Assembly: GCA_004352715.1 (NCBI GenBank)
Contig: SCFE01000063.1
Coordinates: 1,681,366-1,745,365 of the forward strand
DNA length: 64,000 nt
Direction: 5' to 3'
DNA from: Hofstenia miamia
Taxonomy: Eukaryota; Xenacoelomorpha; Acoela
Part shown: positions 46,758 to 58,459 of the stretch, piece after piece
Layout of the letters: the number at the start of each line of letters is the position of its first letter
Numbering within the stretch: the first letter of the stretch is position 1
Position numbers and translations under genes: made by a program
The notes under the pieces: generated by a model
Told to the model about the DNA's origin: nothing
Database searches by the model: none
What the model saw: only the letters and a program-made list of their open reading frames with translations

Positions 46758-47128
46758 AGTAGCTACTATGGTATGGTTCTGCTAGACCATTCATTCCAAA
46801 AGAACATACTGGAACTAAATGTTTCAGTTGGACGGTCTGCAGATGTTAGAATATTGCTAATGGATTTTGCTAAATTTAACAACAAAAACAACAACATATA
46901 TTTAACTTCTCATGTACATATACATGTATTAAGTTTACAAACTTATTATGAACATAAATAATGCAACTTTCTTCATATGAACTTTGTTATGACAGTACAT
47001 GTTTGTTTCTTGGTTGCGTTTATAAATTACATATAACTTAATACTTATTGTTCTTGAATTGCACATCTTATTCTATTATTAGTCAGATAATTGATATTTT
47101 TCGTGTAATCATTATTTTCAACTTCTTC

Positions 47129-48118
47129 TTAAATATTGTATAATTTGTTGTCGCTTCTTTTACTGTAATCCAATTTGTTCCATAGCGATATTGAATAATT
47201 TAGGAAGCCGTTCTTCATTACTTTTCTATTATATTTGGTTGTATCAAATGTAATTTTTCTTCGATTTAAATGATTAGAAATGTTCGATTTTCTTTTCCAA
47301 AATATCGATAAACATCTAATATTTTGAAGAGCTTCTAATGATCTTAGATGATATTNATTTAAATACTTTCTCTAATTTCGATTTTGCTTATTTATTTAAG
47401 TTCGTTATTAAAATTATTAAACAAGATGAGTACAAAAAATGGAATAGAACAAGTGATCGAAAGAGTATTACCCTCCATTCTATTGGTATAAACTTTCCAA
47501 TTTTTTGAATTGATCTTATACCATACGCCATTTTCTNATAATTTAGGAAGCCGTTCTTCATTACTTTTCTATTATATTTGGTTGTATCAAATGTAATTTT
47601 TCTTCGATTTAAATGATTAGAAATGTTCGATTTTCTTTTCCAAAATATCGATAAACATCTAATATTTTGAAGAGCTTCTAATGATCTTAGATGATATTTA
47701 CACATTATTTCTTTTTTATTTTTGTTGCTAATTATGTTTATTCGCCATTTAAATACTTTCTCTAATTTCGATTTTGCTTATTTATTTAAGTTCGTTATTA
47801 AAATTATTAAACAAGATGAGTACAAAAAATGGAATAGAACAAGTGATCGAAAGAGTATTACCCTCCATTCTATTGGTATAAACTTTCCAATTTTTCGAAT
47901 TGATTTTATACCATACACCATTTTCTTTATGATGTTGCTTGCCTCATCTTCAAAATTCAATGTATTATCAATTACTACTCCCAAATATTTTATTTTTGGT
48001 GATTCCTGAATGATGTTGTTACATATCTTAATACTTTCTAATGTTGATTCATTTCTTCTATTCGTAATTACCATAAATATAGTTTTTTCAATATTTAGTC
48101 AATATATTAATTATTCCG
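47129..48118 (-). pseudogene. LINE reverse-transcriptase C-terminal fragment, with assembly duplication
   Basis: Minus-strand reading from about 48118: LNIEKTIFMVITNRRNEST, KIKYLGVVIDNTLNFEDEAS, RVILFRSLVLFHFLYSSCL, then a downstream thumb-like region, and SISLWNKLDYSKRSDNKLYN with a stop at 47129-47131. YLGVxIDxxLxFxxH and the LWNxL tail are typical of Jockey/CR1-type elements downstream of the RT catalytic site. The RT catalytic core is absent (5' truncated). 47357-47536 and 47193-47355 repeat 47752-47930 and 47538-47700, with single-N joins at 47356 and 47537. Confidence 0.7.
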
Positions 48119-49399
48119 GTAAATCACATAGGCCCATGGCACTGGGATGGAGCAAGACTGGAACAAAATCGGACTACGTGGGATTGCGACTAAAGAAACT
48201 CTAGTCTCAGAAAATCCTAGTAGCTACCAATCAATGCTTCTTCTATACAGCAAGACTGAATTCGTGTTTTTTCGAGAAGTGTCACCTTCCAAAATCCGGA
48301 GGTATATTATCAATATAGTACTCCCGTCATGCCAAGTTGATGTATTTAGAGTAATTCATTTTTTGACAATTCAAATTTTCACCCTGAATAATTTCTTCGA
48401 GATAAATATTTAGAAAGCGACATTTTAATAAGGTAGTTGTAAAGAGAGAATATGTAATTAAAACAATTGATTTGTAAATTCTTAATGTCGAAAAACTTGG
48501 TACACTTGCACATTCCACATTTATGTGTATTGTAGAAGTTATGCTTGAAGGTGAAGTTTTGATTGTTCTCAATTTAAAGTTAGAAACCTAAACTGACAAA
48601 GGAAATGCACTATTTATTTAAGTACAAACTCTTCCTCAAAATATGTTGACCTTGAAAATGACATATATGTCAAAATGACGTCATCTATAAAATTATTTTC
48701 ATTGCTATAACTAACTAAATGAATAACTAATATGAATTTAGCTTTAGCTAACTTCGTTTAAGGCATGCATGATAGAGTAAGTCCTTAACAATTCGAATGA
48801 ATGAAATTATGAAAATTATATCCTTAAGTTTTTAAGAAATTCATCAGATTTGCAAAATCCATATGTCGCCATTGCTTTCCAAAATGTCATCCCTTGTTTT
48901 AGCTGTTATTCATGTTAGCTTGGCATTTGAACATGTCAATTAAAAGTAAATCAAATATAATTTTAAATATATTATCATGAATTCTTTTCTCATGTCTAAT
49001 TTGTAAATTACAAGCGTTAACATTAAAGTGAAAATAGCTAAACTAAATTAATGGTGGAGGATGGCCATTTTTTAATTTGCTCATCCTTGCTCTGCCAGAC
49101 CTGCAGCCCATTCAGTTTTTCAAATATCGGCCGAACCCGGCGCGCAAACCCCATTTCTCTTGCCCTAGCCCGTAGTCAACATTAATCATTTAGTCCAATA
49201 TTCATGAACAAAAAGCTATAAAAATATAAAGTGGAAAAACAACCAAATCAATATAAAGTTAGAGCCTGGAATAATTTGTTGAATACAGTCTGCAAGACAA
49301 AATAATAACATACATGGATTCTATTTCAAATACAATAATTTGCAAAAAAATTGAGGCCAGGATTTCAATTAAATGATTTTTGACCCGATACAGTGCAGA
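48119..49399. other. Gene-free DNA
   Basis: No recognised gene. A GC-richer patch at 49085-49175 (cggccgaacccggcgcgc) may be a MITE fragment. Confidence 0.4.
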
Positions 49400-49681
49400 G
49401 CTCGCATGACCATGTGTCTTTCGGGTAGTCAGGTTCTAGCCTGAAGCTCGCATGACCATGTGTCTTTCGGCTAGTCAGGGTCCTGCCTGAGGCTCGCATG
49501 AACATGCGTTTTTCGGCTAGTCAGGGTCCTGCCTGAGGCTNNNNNNNNNNNNNNNNNNNNNNNNNNNNNNNNNNNNNNNNNNNNNNNNNNNNNNNNNNNN
49601 NNNNNNNNTTTCGGGTAGTCAGGTTCTAGCCTGAAGCTCGCATGACCATGTGTCTTTCGGCTAGTCAGGGTCCTGCCTGAG
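49400..49681. repeat. 46-bp tandem repeat array interrupted by an N-gap
   Basis: Units start at 49400, 49446, 49492, 49538 (cut by the gap) and 49636, with consensus gctcgcatgaccatgtgtct, then ttcggctagtcagggtcctg, then cctgag. Variants carry ttcgggtagtcaggttctag. Sequence after the gap repeats 49419-49497. There is no spacer diversity, so this is a minisatellite, not a CRISPR array. Confidence 0.88.
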
Positions 49682-50922
49682 GCTCGAATTGCAGTTTCAG
49701 TCCTGCTTCATGTCTCTGTTTCCGATCATAAAGAGTTCCTTAGATGTATGTCTTAAAAGTCGTTATTTATTTGAAGGTTTTTATAGCGCTATGCGCAAAT
49801 TGAAATTTCTATAATCTTGAAGTATTTTTACTGCTTAGGATTGTTCAGATGTGAAACTTGATCGCGGTGGGGTTGGACGAACATTTATTAACAATGTTTC
49901 CGTTTTTTTCGTGGAAATTAAAGAAAAGAAATTAAAAAATAGTAGCAAAATTAATCTAAAAAACAGTTGCCTGAGTGGATTTTTAGCGGGGACTAAAATA
50001 ATGTTAAAAATCCATATGGAATTAATTGAAAAATTTTCTGTGATTTAACTCCTCCATTAATAGTAGCTTGCTTTGCATTATCATTGCAAATAAATTTAAA
50101 ATTTTAATTCATGAAAAGACTTATTTCCTGCTGCATATAGACCATAGTGAACATTGACATGTGACCTGGAGGTGGGTTTCACCAACCTCTTTCTGAGGAA
50201 ACTTGAATGAATAGCGAAATATCAACGTTGGAGTTTAAGTCACTTGTTCTAATGACGTCAGAATTACATATACTTACTTACTAAAATTTAATTGAAACCA
50301 ACAAGGAGCGCGAAATTGAAGGAAACCGTTGCATTGACACATGACACCAGACGAAAGAAGATCCTTTCGAAAAGAATTTGAATTATTTCTAAAATATCAC
50401 ACTTTCATTGAAAAATATTTAAAATTTTCAAATACTCTAACACTCTTGGAACAAATGTTCATCATTTGCACAAGAAAACGTTCACCAATGTATGTATCCA
50501 TTTCCTACGATTTTCCTTCGTAGATTTGAAGAAAATTGTTTGAAAAAATAGACAAAATGTTTTATATATATAAATTTACAATAGAACATATAGAGTTAAA
50601 TACATTTCTAGCAAGCAAATGTTAAGAAATTCCATAAGTGACTGAAATTGACATTTATACATGCACGTGTATTTATACTAGTATTTTAAATCTGTTATGC
50701 CTTCTCAAACAAATTTGAAGTTATATATTCAAAGGTTATAATGATATTGTAACTTTGTTGTAGTGCACTTTAGGCTTTTCTTTGGGTATAATGCAAGGAC
50801 ATGCGTAGTTATTGATCAATTATATTAATTTCGAAGAAAATTTCAGCACATTCTTCTGTCGCTCTAAGAAAAAGGTTCTTGGATTTCCATGAGAACATCC
50901 TGATATATAGTACTTCTGTCTG

Positions 50923-51219
50923 TCAGCAGTGATTAGCATCAGTACAAAACACATCAGTTATTTTGATACAGGCCTCGCATAAGTAAGACTCAGCATAAAA
51001 TTTAAGTTCTTGATCTCTGAATTCTTTAGCAATTGCTATAGATTTTTCATCTGGGAAACTTTCCAATAATTTCAAACTTTTTTTGAACTACCGTTATTGT
51101 TATGATCAAGTTTGCTGGTTCTTCAACATAATCGCTTTCAGCTTCCACTAAAAACACTACCAATTCAAAGAAGTCTTTTATTTTATGTGAAATTTCCACA
51201 TTAGTGTTGCAAACATTGT
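50923..51219 (-). pseudogene. Unrecognised protein-like fragment with one frameshift
   Basis: The minus strand is open from about 51219: DFFELVVFLVEAESDYVEEP, then a slip in an A-run near 51085, then SFPDEKSIAIAKEFRDQELK, YLCEACIKITDVFCTDANHC and a stop at 50923-50925. Composition is protein-like (acidic, Cys-bearing) and unlike the surrounding AT noise. I do not recognise the family. The nearest idea is the N- or C-terminal part of a transposon protein. Confidence 0.3.
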
Positions 51220-51739
51220 ATTAAGTAAAGATTGCTTAGCATCCTTAAGTAAAACGTGCTTAATTCATTTACATACATAGTAGTGTTTTGCAGCTGGAGC
51301 TTCTTAGCTGACCGCAGCCGGTCACTAATTTGTATTTGTAGAATTTTTATTGTATATAGTATTCACCACATTTCTCATAATTTATCTGGATTTACACTCA
51401 ACTTGAATAACACTCATTATTCATTGTAACCCTTTTTAATTTAGTTTTTAAGTCAAAATTCAAGTAACACTTACTCTTGGTTTAAGAATTGAAATCGTGG
51501 CCGCCCTCGGCAGTAAGGGTTCAGACTGGCGCTGCCATAGCAACTAAACACTAATACATTGACGACAAGGTAAATTATAGTGGCCACAAGTATAAGAATT
51601 TGAATAAGTACATTGTACATGGACATACACATGTATATCTCTATTTTGTGGAAAGCTATATTTCAAATAATCAACACTTAGGCTTTGCTTAACAATACAA
51701 TGCCAAAAAAACCATTATTTAAATTAGTGAGTCACCTGT

Positions 51740-52595
51740 GGGAAATGGTAAGGTTTGAGGACAAACAGTGGGGATAAGATTGAGGAAGTCAAGGAGGGGT
51801 ACAAGTACTTAGGAGTAATAGAGAAGGACAGAACAGATTACGTGGAAATGAAGATGAGGATAAGGAAAGAATACAAGAGGAGAGTAAGGAAGGTACTACA
51901 GAAATCAGCGTTGAATGGGCAGAACAGCATAAAGGCAATTAATACGTGGGCGATACCAGTGTTGAGATTTTCGGCATGAATAGTTAGGTGGAATAAGAAT
52001 GAACTGAGGGAATTAGACAGGGAGACAAGGAAGATACTAGCAGCAGAGAGAGCTTTCAACCTAAATGGAGATGTAGATAGGCTGTACATGGCAAGGCATA
52101 AGGGAGGGAAAGGGCTGATAAGCGTGGAGGAAACTGTAGAAGCAGAAGCACTAGGGCTAAAGGAATACGTAGAAGCACAACCTAGAGGGTCAATACTGGA
52201 GGTCACTAAGGAGTCAAAGAAGATAAGAACTGATAGTGAAAAAAGACAACATACCAGAGTAGGATGGAATTAGAGAGACAAACAAGGTATAGGCAGAAGA
52301 CAATGCATGGGGAATAGTGGAGGAACACAGAAAAATGTGATAGAGAAGAAAGCAACAAGTGGTTAAAGAAGGCAGGACTAAAAAGAGAAACAGAAGCGCT
52401 GATAATGGCAGCATTGGAGCAAGCAATAAGAACAAACTGGGTGAAGAAGCATATAGACAGAAGAGTAGAAGTAAGTGATAAGTGTAGGCTATGCAAGAAA
52501 GAGGCGGAGACAGTAGATCATCTGATAGCAGGGTGTGAGAAGTTGGCACAGAATCAGAATAAGTTCAGGCATGACAAGGTAGGATGAATGGTACA
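51740..52595 (+). pseudogene. LINE ORF2 C-terminal region, fragmentary, running into an N-gap
   Basis: A-rich, G-rich coding strand. It reads YKYLGVIEKDRTDY, SIKAINTWAIPVLRFSA, one stop, then RWNKNELRELDRETRKIL, DRLYMARHKGGKGLISVEET, AALEQAIRTNWVKKHIDRR and DKCRLCKKEAETVDHLIAGC. The last is a CCHC-like C-x2-C-x8-H-x4-C finger. This order is typical of a LINE family common in invertebrate genomes (YLGV, then W-xxP-xxxYS-xG, then R-xGGxGLxxVE, then a C-terminal finger). Stops and frameshifts show decay. The expected end of the protein would lie in the 1000-N gap; a comparable end is seen at 63865-63999. Confidence 0.78.
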
Positions 52596-53604
52596 NNNNN
52601 NNNNNNNNNNNNNNNNNNNNNNNNNNNNNNNNNNNNNNNNNNNNNNNNNNNNNNNNNNNNNNNNNNNNNNNNNNNNNNNNNNNNNNNNNNNNNNNNNNNN
52701 NNNNNNNNNNNNNNNNNNNNNNNNNNNNNNNNNNNNNNNNNNNNNNNNNNNNNNNNNNNNNNNNNNNNNNNNNNNNNNNNNNNNNNNNNNNNNNNNNNNN
52801 NNNNNNNNNNNNNNNNNNNNNNNNNNNNNNNNNNNNNNNNNNNNNNNNNNNNNNNNNNNNNNNNNNNNNNNNNNNNNNNNNNNNNNNNNNNNNNNNNNNN
52901 NNNNNNNNNNNNNNNNNNNNNNNNNNNNNNNNNNNNNNNNNNNNNNNNNNNNNNNNNNNNNNNNNNNNNNNNNNNNNNNNNNNNNNNNNNNNNNNNNNNN
53001 NNNNNNNNNNNNNNNNNNNNNNNNNNNNNNNNNNNNNNNNNNNNNNNNNNNNNNNNNNNNNNNNNNNNNNNNNNNNNNNNNNNNNNNNNNNNNNNNNNNN
53101 NNNNNNNNNNNNNNNNNNNNNNNNNNNNNNNNNNNNNNNNNNNNNNNNNNNNNNNNNNNNNNNNNNNNNNNNNNNNNNNNNNNNNNNNNNNNNNNNNNNN
53201 NNNNNNNNNNNNNNNNNNNNNNNNNNNNNNNNNNNNNNNNNNNNNNNNNNNNNNNNNNNNNNNNNNNNNNNNNNNNNNNNNNNNNNNNNNNNNNNNNNNN
53301 NNNNNNNNNNNNNNNNNNNNNNNNNNNNNNNNNNNNNNNNNNNNNNNNNNNNNNNNNNNNNNNNNNNNNNNNNNNNNNNNNNNNNNNNNNNNNNNNNNNN
53401 NNNNNNNNNNNNNNNNNNNNNNNNNNNNNNNNNNNNNNNNNNNNNNNNNNNNNNNNNNNNNNNNNNNNNNNNNNNNNNNNNNNNNNNNNNNNNNNNNNNN
53501 NNNNNNNNNNNNNNNNNNNNNNNNNNNNNNNNNNNNNNNNNNNNNNNNNNNNNNNNNNNNNNNNNNNNNNNNNNNNNNNNNNNNNNNNNNNNNNNGAAAA
53601 AATG

Positions 53605-54800
53605 AACGAAGGAAATTAGTGGCAGGAGGAACAGGTACAGAAAGGGAAACGATCGCATTTATGATGAAGACCATATTGAGATACGGAAGAAAGAAGGAAA
53701 CAGAGGAGTTGACTTTCAAAAATTCGAGGGTTAGACCAGAGATCAATTTCTAGATTAAAGGTAATGAAGTTAGCAAGAGGGGTTATGCGAAAGAAATAAT
53801 TATTAGAACAGATAGCTTTATTAATGCGAGGGAGTTGAAACAAGACATAAGAGGAAGACCGAGAATAATATATGGGATTTGAGAATTTGAGGAAGTTGGA
53901 AAAATTGAAATCATAGGTGTCAAGAAGTATTTTGTTCAGAAAAGTGAGATCTAAGAACTTGAGGTACAGGGAAATTGGCAGAAGTCTAACTTTAAGAAAT
54001 AGTTTTAGGAAAGCTTGGTTAGAGGAGAAGATCCAGCGAAGGCCCAATATAAGAGCCTGTCAAGTATGGTAAAAGAAGAGGAGCTTAGAAACCAGCATTC
54101 GGAATTATAACAGAGAGTGGAAAGACAGTAAGATTTAAAGAGGATTAATTTCGAACGAGAATCGAGTGAATTCGTAAGTGATGACATAAGTAAATAGAGA
54201 GAAGAGAACTTCTTGGTTTTTAGTACTACATGTTTAGACCATGAGTGTGTGGAGGAAATTATTACACCAAGATCATGGACATTGCGGTTAAACTGAATCG
54301 GATTGTCATCAAGATAAAAACAGGAGGTGTGAAGGTTTTAGAGGAACAGATAAGAAGAGCTTCAGTTTTGGAGATATTGAATGGGAGCCCATTGCTAGAT
54401 GCCCATAATTCAGCCTGAACAATGCTAGACTGTAGACTATTTGAGAAAATGCGAGTGTCATCAGCATGTAGCATGCAATCACAATTAGAGTCAGAAACTT
54501 GCGGCAAGAAATCGGTGATGAATAGAGTGAAGAGGAGTTGCCCGAGAATCAAACCTTGAGGGACACCAGAAGAAACAAGCCGTTAATCAGAAAGTACTGA
54601 GACAATGCAAACTAACTGAGATCTGTCAGTTAGATAATCAGAGATGAGAGAAATGGAGGAAGAGTTTAAACCAAATTTCGAGAGTTTGCTCAGTAAAACA
54701 CAATGAGGAACTTTATCGAATGCTTTCTGAAAATCAAGATAGACGCAAAAAAGAGAAACATTATGATCAAAATGAAAATAGAACTTAGTGTATTTGTATT
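53605..54800 (-). pseudogene. 5'-truncated Jockey/CR1-like LINE reverse transcriptase
   Basis: Minus-strand order from 54800: VYLDFQKAFDKVPHCVLLSK, LISDYLTDRSQLV, SGVPQGLILGQLLFTLFITD, CDCMLHADDTRIFSNSL (RT catalytic box, with His for the usual Tyr/Phe before ADD), AELWASSNGLPFNISKTEAL, then a thumb-like stretch (RSKLILFKSYCLSTLCYNSE) and a C-terminal tail near 53650-53950. Several stops and frameshifts are present. The element starts abruptly at about 54800 inside the RT domain, the usual 5' truncation of LINE copies. Its 3' end is close to the N-gap ending at 53595. Confidence 0.82.
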
Positions 54801-56870
54801 TTTATCTGAAGCGTAGGTTGCGTGACATAATAGATGAAAAGAAGTACATCTACATTGTAATGTATAAATTTAGCAGCATTATCTGTTTTTCCAAATTCTT
54901 CCTATAGCTAGTCTCCAGAGAAGGAGGCGTCTATTGGCCATGGAAACAAACAGCTACTCTAAACAATTTTGCTTTGTGTAGATGTAGATTATATACAATA
55001 GGCGTGACCAGAGGCGAAAAAGAAAGAGAAGACAATTCTCTATTTATGGGGTATGAGCATTTAAAATTCTTTGAAAGAAACCATCACATAATTTGAAATT
55101 TTCTTAGTAGACATAACTGCAAACTCTTAATTCTTACATCGACTCAATTTATTGCAGCCACGGAATTTTTGCACTCAACTTTTAGCCCTTTAAGAGTCGG
55201 TCAAAATAATTGAAGAAGAAAGCTCAATATATTATCAAATCGTCACTAGAGTGCCAAGTTACAGATAGGTGAGATAAATGATTTTTTTAGAACTCTGCAA
55301 TTTGAGAAATGAGCAAAAATTGATAAACATTTGCTGTTACGGTTCATAATTATGACCCATCTTGGCATTGCTCATAATATAAAAGGCGGAAAGGGAATCT
55401 TGATTTTGGATTACGCTTATTTAAAATAGTACTTCAAAGTTTCTTCCAATTTAACACAATTGAAAAATCAATTTAAGAATCCTACGCTTATTTGTAATTC
55501 ACATCCTTTAACTAGTCATTTTGAAAGCTTCTTGTATATTGAAATAAACGCTTTCCTATTATCTGAAAAGATCATATCTCTTAAAAAATTGGACATAGTA
55601 TTAAGCACGAAATGTTATCTATTACGCAACAAATTAAGTTTGACATGTCATCGCATTCATTGTAGCATGTGTCGCATTATTTCATTTAAGTAAGAATTTA
55701 GCACTATATTTTGCAACAAATTACAAGCAATTGTCATCATATTTTGTGCTAAGTTTTAAAAATCATCACATATTTAGAAGATATCATTTTCTTGGGCTTG
55801 TAAATTATTCACATATTTATTAGCGATATATAAAAAAATCCACCCATCAAGTTCACCTGCTGTTTATCATTAAATGTGTAACAATTTTCCAAGGAATTTC
55901 TTCGATGTTTCCTTGCGGTACATGAATATTTTACTAAATCAAGAATTATTGCTAGCATATATATTTATTAGAAATATTACCCCATTGTAAAAGATCATTG
56001 AAAATAATTTTAATAAACATAGGTTTAAATTTTTAAATTATTCCTTTTGTTGTAATTTGACAAAAAATGTAGCACTTCTATAAATCAAATTGTGGGCCTC
56101 GTTTTACAAACGACTTCAAATACATATATATTCATTAAAATGGATTCTATAACCATTTGGAACAGTTTAATATAGAAGATTGGAATTGTAAATTTAGTTT
56201 GGACCCAAGCCGACTACGCCTGAACATTTCCTACCCGAAGCCGGCCCTACCCAAGCTTTGTTGATATTGCCCGAAATCTAGTCGGTTTTAATCGGATACC
56301 CAGCGTCACTCTATATCACAGAGCATGCCAACAATGGTGGCTTTTAACAAGACATCTCTAAATAATGTAATAATGGAAACATTTTTTTAAAAATATGTTC
56401 AAAATGAAAGTTGAGATAATTAGTAGTTATGATATATTAATGACATGCTCTAAGTATAGATAAATATATAAAATACTTCCGATGGATGCGAATTTGGCGT
56501 CGTCAATTAATAATGTTGATACAACACTTTCTAAAAATAACACTATTAATGCACGTGATTAGACCATTGCTAATTGAATATGCATTAATGAGGACATCAA
56601 GGTCATGAAAATCTTAAAATACGCATTTATTTTTATCCTTTGATAGAATAAATTATTAGATTTTGCTTGTAGTAGAGTGCATGCTGATCTTAATAAGTTC
56701 AAAATAAGGTCACTGCTACTAGTTTCCAGAAATTATCAATGACACCGAGTTTTCCACACGTTCTTACAGAATTTGAATTTAAGATCTATAAACAAGTCGA
56801 TTATTTGTTTGCATATTATCATATCTCTTAATATATTACGCACATTTGCATGTTTCATTGTCCATATATA
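54801..56870. other. Gene-free DNA with a MITE end
   Basis: 56195-56316 carries cccaagccgac, cccgaagccggccctaccc and ggatacccagcgtcactcta, resembling the right part of the 46411-46757 MITE. Nothing else was recognised. Confidence 0.4.
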
Positions 56871-58409
56871 CAGTACTGGAAAAAAGAATTCGGTCACCCA
56901 TGATATGGCATAAATATTTCTAAGTAATGGACGTCAAAAATATCATAGGTGTTTTTAATTAGATTTGGTGTTGTAGAAAGAGGAATTCATCAATGTTAGG
57001 ACATAATTATCACTGTTTATTTTAAATCTTAAGAAGAAATGCTACAATGCTTGTAGTTAACTAATATTTTCTTGGAAAAATGTATTCGGCCACTCAGGCC
57101 AAATCTGTAAAAAATTTCATTGGTTGAAGCTTTTTTCAGTCTATTTATATTGAAAACGTCTAATAACAGTCTTCCTTCCCCATATATGATGCCTGGTTAC
57201 ATACCTCTTGCCATCTGCGAGTTGATTATCTCCAAACATTTGGAAGGGATTAGTCAACGTAATATAGCTCGACTTGTAGAGTGACCTCGAAATACAGTCG
57301 GTGATATCATCAGACACTTCACTTCTGAAAACATCATTGCCCCCAAGCCCAAGTCCGGAAGACCAAGCATGAGATCAAAAACCTCCCGATCAGCTCTTGT
57401 GTGCCTTTCAAAGCGAAATCCCAGGATCTTCGCAAGGAATGGGCTGATGGTCACCTCGTGACATCAAGAACAGTGTGAAACATCCTAAAGAACTACTCAA
57501 TTGGAAATTTCGTAGCACCCAGAAAGCCATTCTTAACTTCAAAGCAAGATTACGCCGGCTGAGATAGGCCAATTTAATGAGAGACCTGAACATTAGTCTA
57601 ATGTTATATTTTCGATATATTTTCAGATGAGTCAAGATTTGAACTATACTCATCAAAAAGAATTTTGATAAAGAGACCAACTGGGCAGAAGTTCAGATTC
57701 TTGTCTCAATTTACTCGGCGAACCATGAAGTATGATCGGGAGTCTATAATGGTATGGGGTGCAATATAGCAGTGTAGCTTCTACAAGATTGTTCACATCA
57801 CTGGTAATCTCTGAAGTTCTCAGTATGCTCGGATTCTAAAAAACGAACTCTTTAACTCTTTACAAATGATTCAATATATCAGCAGGATGGTGCTCCATGT
57901 CATATCTTAAAAGAAATGAAAAACTTCTACCACAATAATGGGTTTGCTATCCTTGCTGACTGGATTGGTCAATCTTCAGACCTTACTATTATCGAAAATA
58001 TGTGGAAACAAGTCAAATATCGAATTGGACAGCATACTCTTCACACTGAAGACGAGCTGTGAAGCGCAATAACCAAAGAATTTTATACAGTTCCCAACAG
58101 GTTTATTGAAAGACATTTTGCTTCAACCCCTAATCACCTTGAAGTGTTTATTCGCTCAAAAGGATGCCCTATCAAATATTAGAAGAGAGAATTTTGTTGC
58201 TTTTTTCGGATTTGCTAATTTTTTCCAATGCAAGTTTTATAATTTTGATAAAAAATTAATAGCCAATTTTTTCTCTACATAGTTCATCGTATTAGACAAA
58301 CAGATTTTCATTTCTCAATCACAGTAACAGTTAGTTATAATCTTAGGCACACTCTATCCACAAATTCATTATTTTTTCAAAATAGCATGGTGGTAGAATA
58401 CATATTTCC

Positions 58410-58415
<6 letters not shown>
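56871..58415 (+). mobile_element. Tc1-like transposon, nearly full length, with TIRs and TA target
   Basis: The left end cagtactggaaaaaagaatt, then cggtcaccc, is preceded by tata. The right end is catatttccagtact followed by a TA run. The outer about 9 bp are inverted repeats. About 1.55 kb, the standard Tc1 length, with the transposase relic centred inside. Confidence 0.8.
57190..58185 (+). pseudogene. Dead Tc1-like transposase
   Basis: It starts MPGYIPLAICELIISKHLEG with an HTH (ISQRNIARLV), a stop, then KPKSGRPSMRSKTSRSAL. FSDESRFELYSSKRILIKRP follows (first catalytic Asp), then RESIMVWGAI and a stop. DGAPCHILKEMKNFYHNNGF follows (second Asp), then IGQSSDLTIIENMWKQVKYR, where SPDLNPIENxW has become SSDLTIIENMW with the DxE-type catalytic Glu kept. 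The C-terminus is VFIRSKGCPIKY. Domain order and spacing are complete, about 335 codons, but several stops and frameshifts inactivate it. Confidence 0.85.

Positions 58416-58456
<41 letters not shown>
58413..58456. repeat. (TA)n microsatellite at the Tc1 insertion edge
   Basis: About 44 bp of TA directly abutting the right terminal repeat, so it probably grew from, or was the target of, the TA insertion site. Confidence 0.93.

Positions 58457-58459
<3 letters not shown>

Noticed and set aside
49400-49681. Regularly spaced repeats as a CRISPR array
   Set aside because: The 46-bp units are contiguous with no unique spacers, and the genome is eukaryotic.
51838-52549. Minus-strand Ser/Leu-rich ORFs of 96-122 codons
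   Set aside because: They are the reverse of the purine-rich LINE coding strand, which explains the biased composition.
52489-53758. Very long ORFs of about 340-390 codons on both strands
   Set aside because: They consist almost entirely of the 1000-N gap and carry no real coding information.
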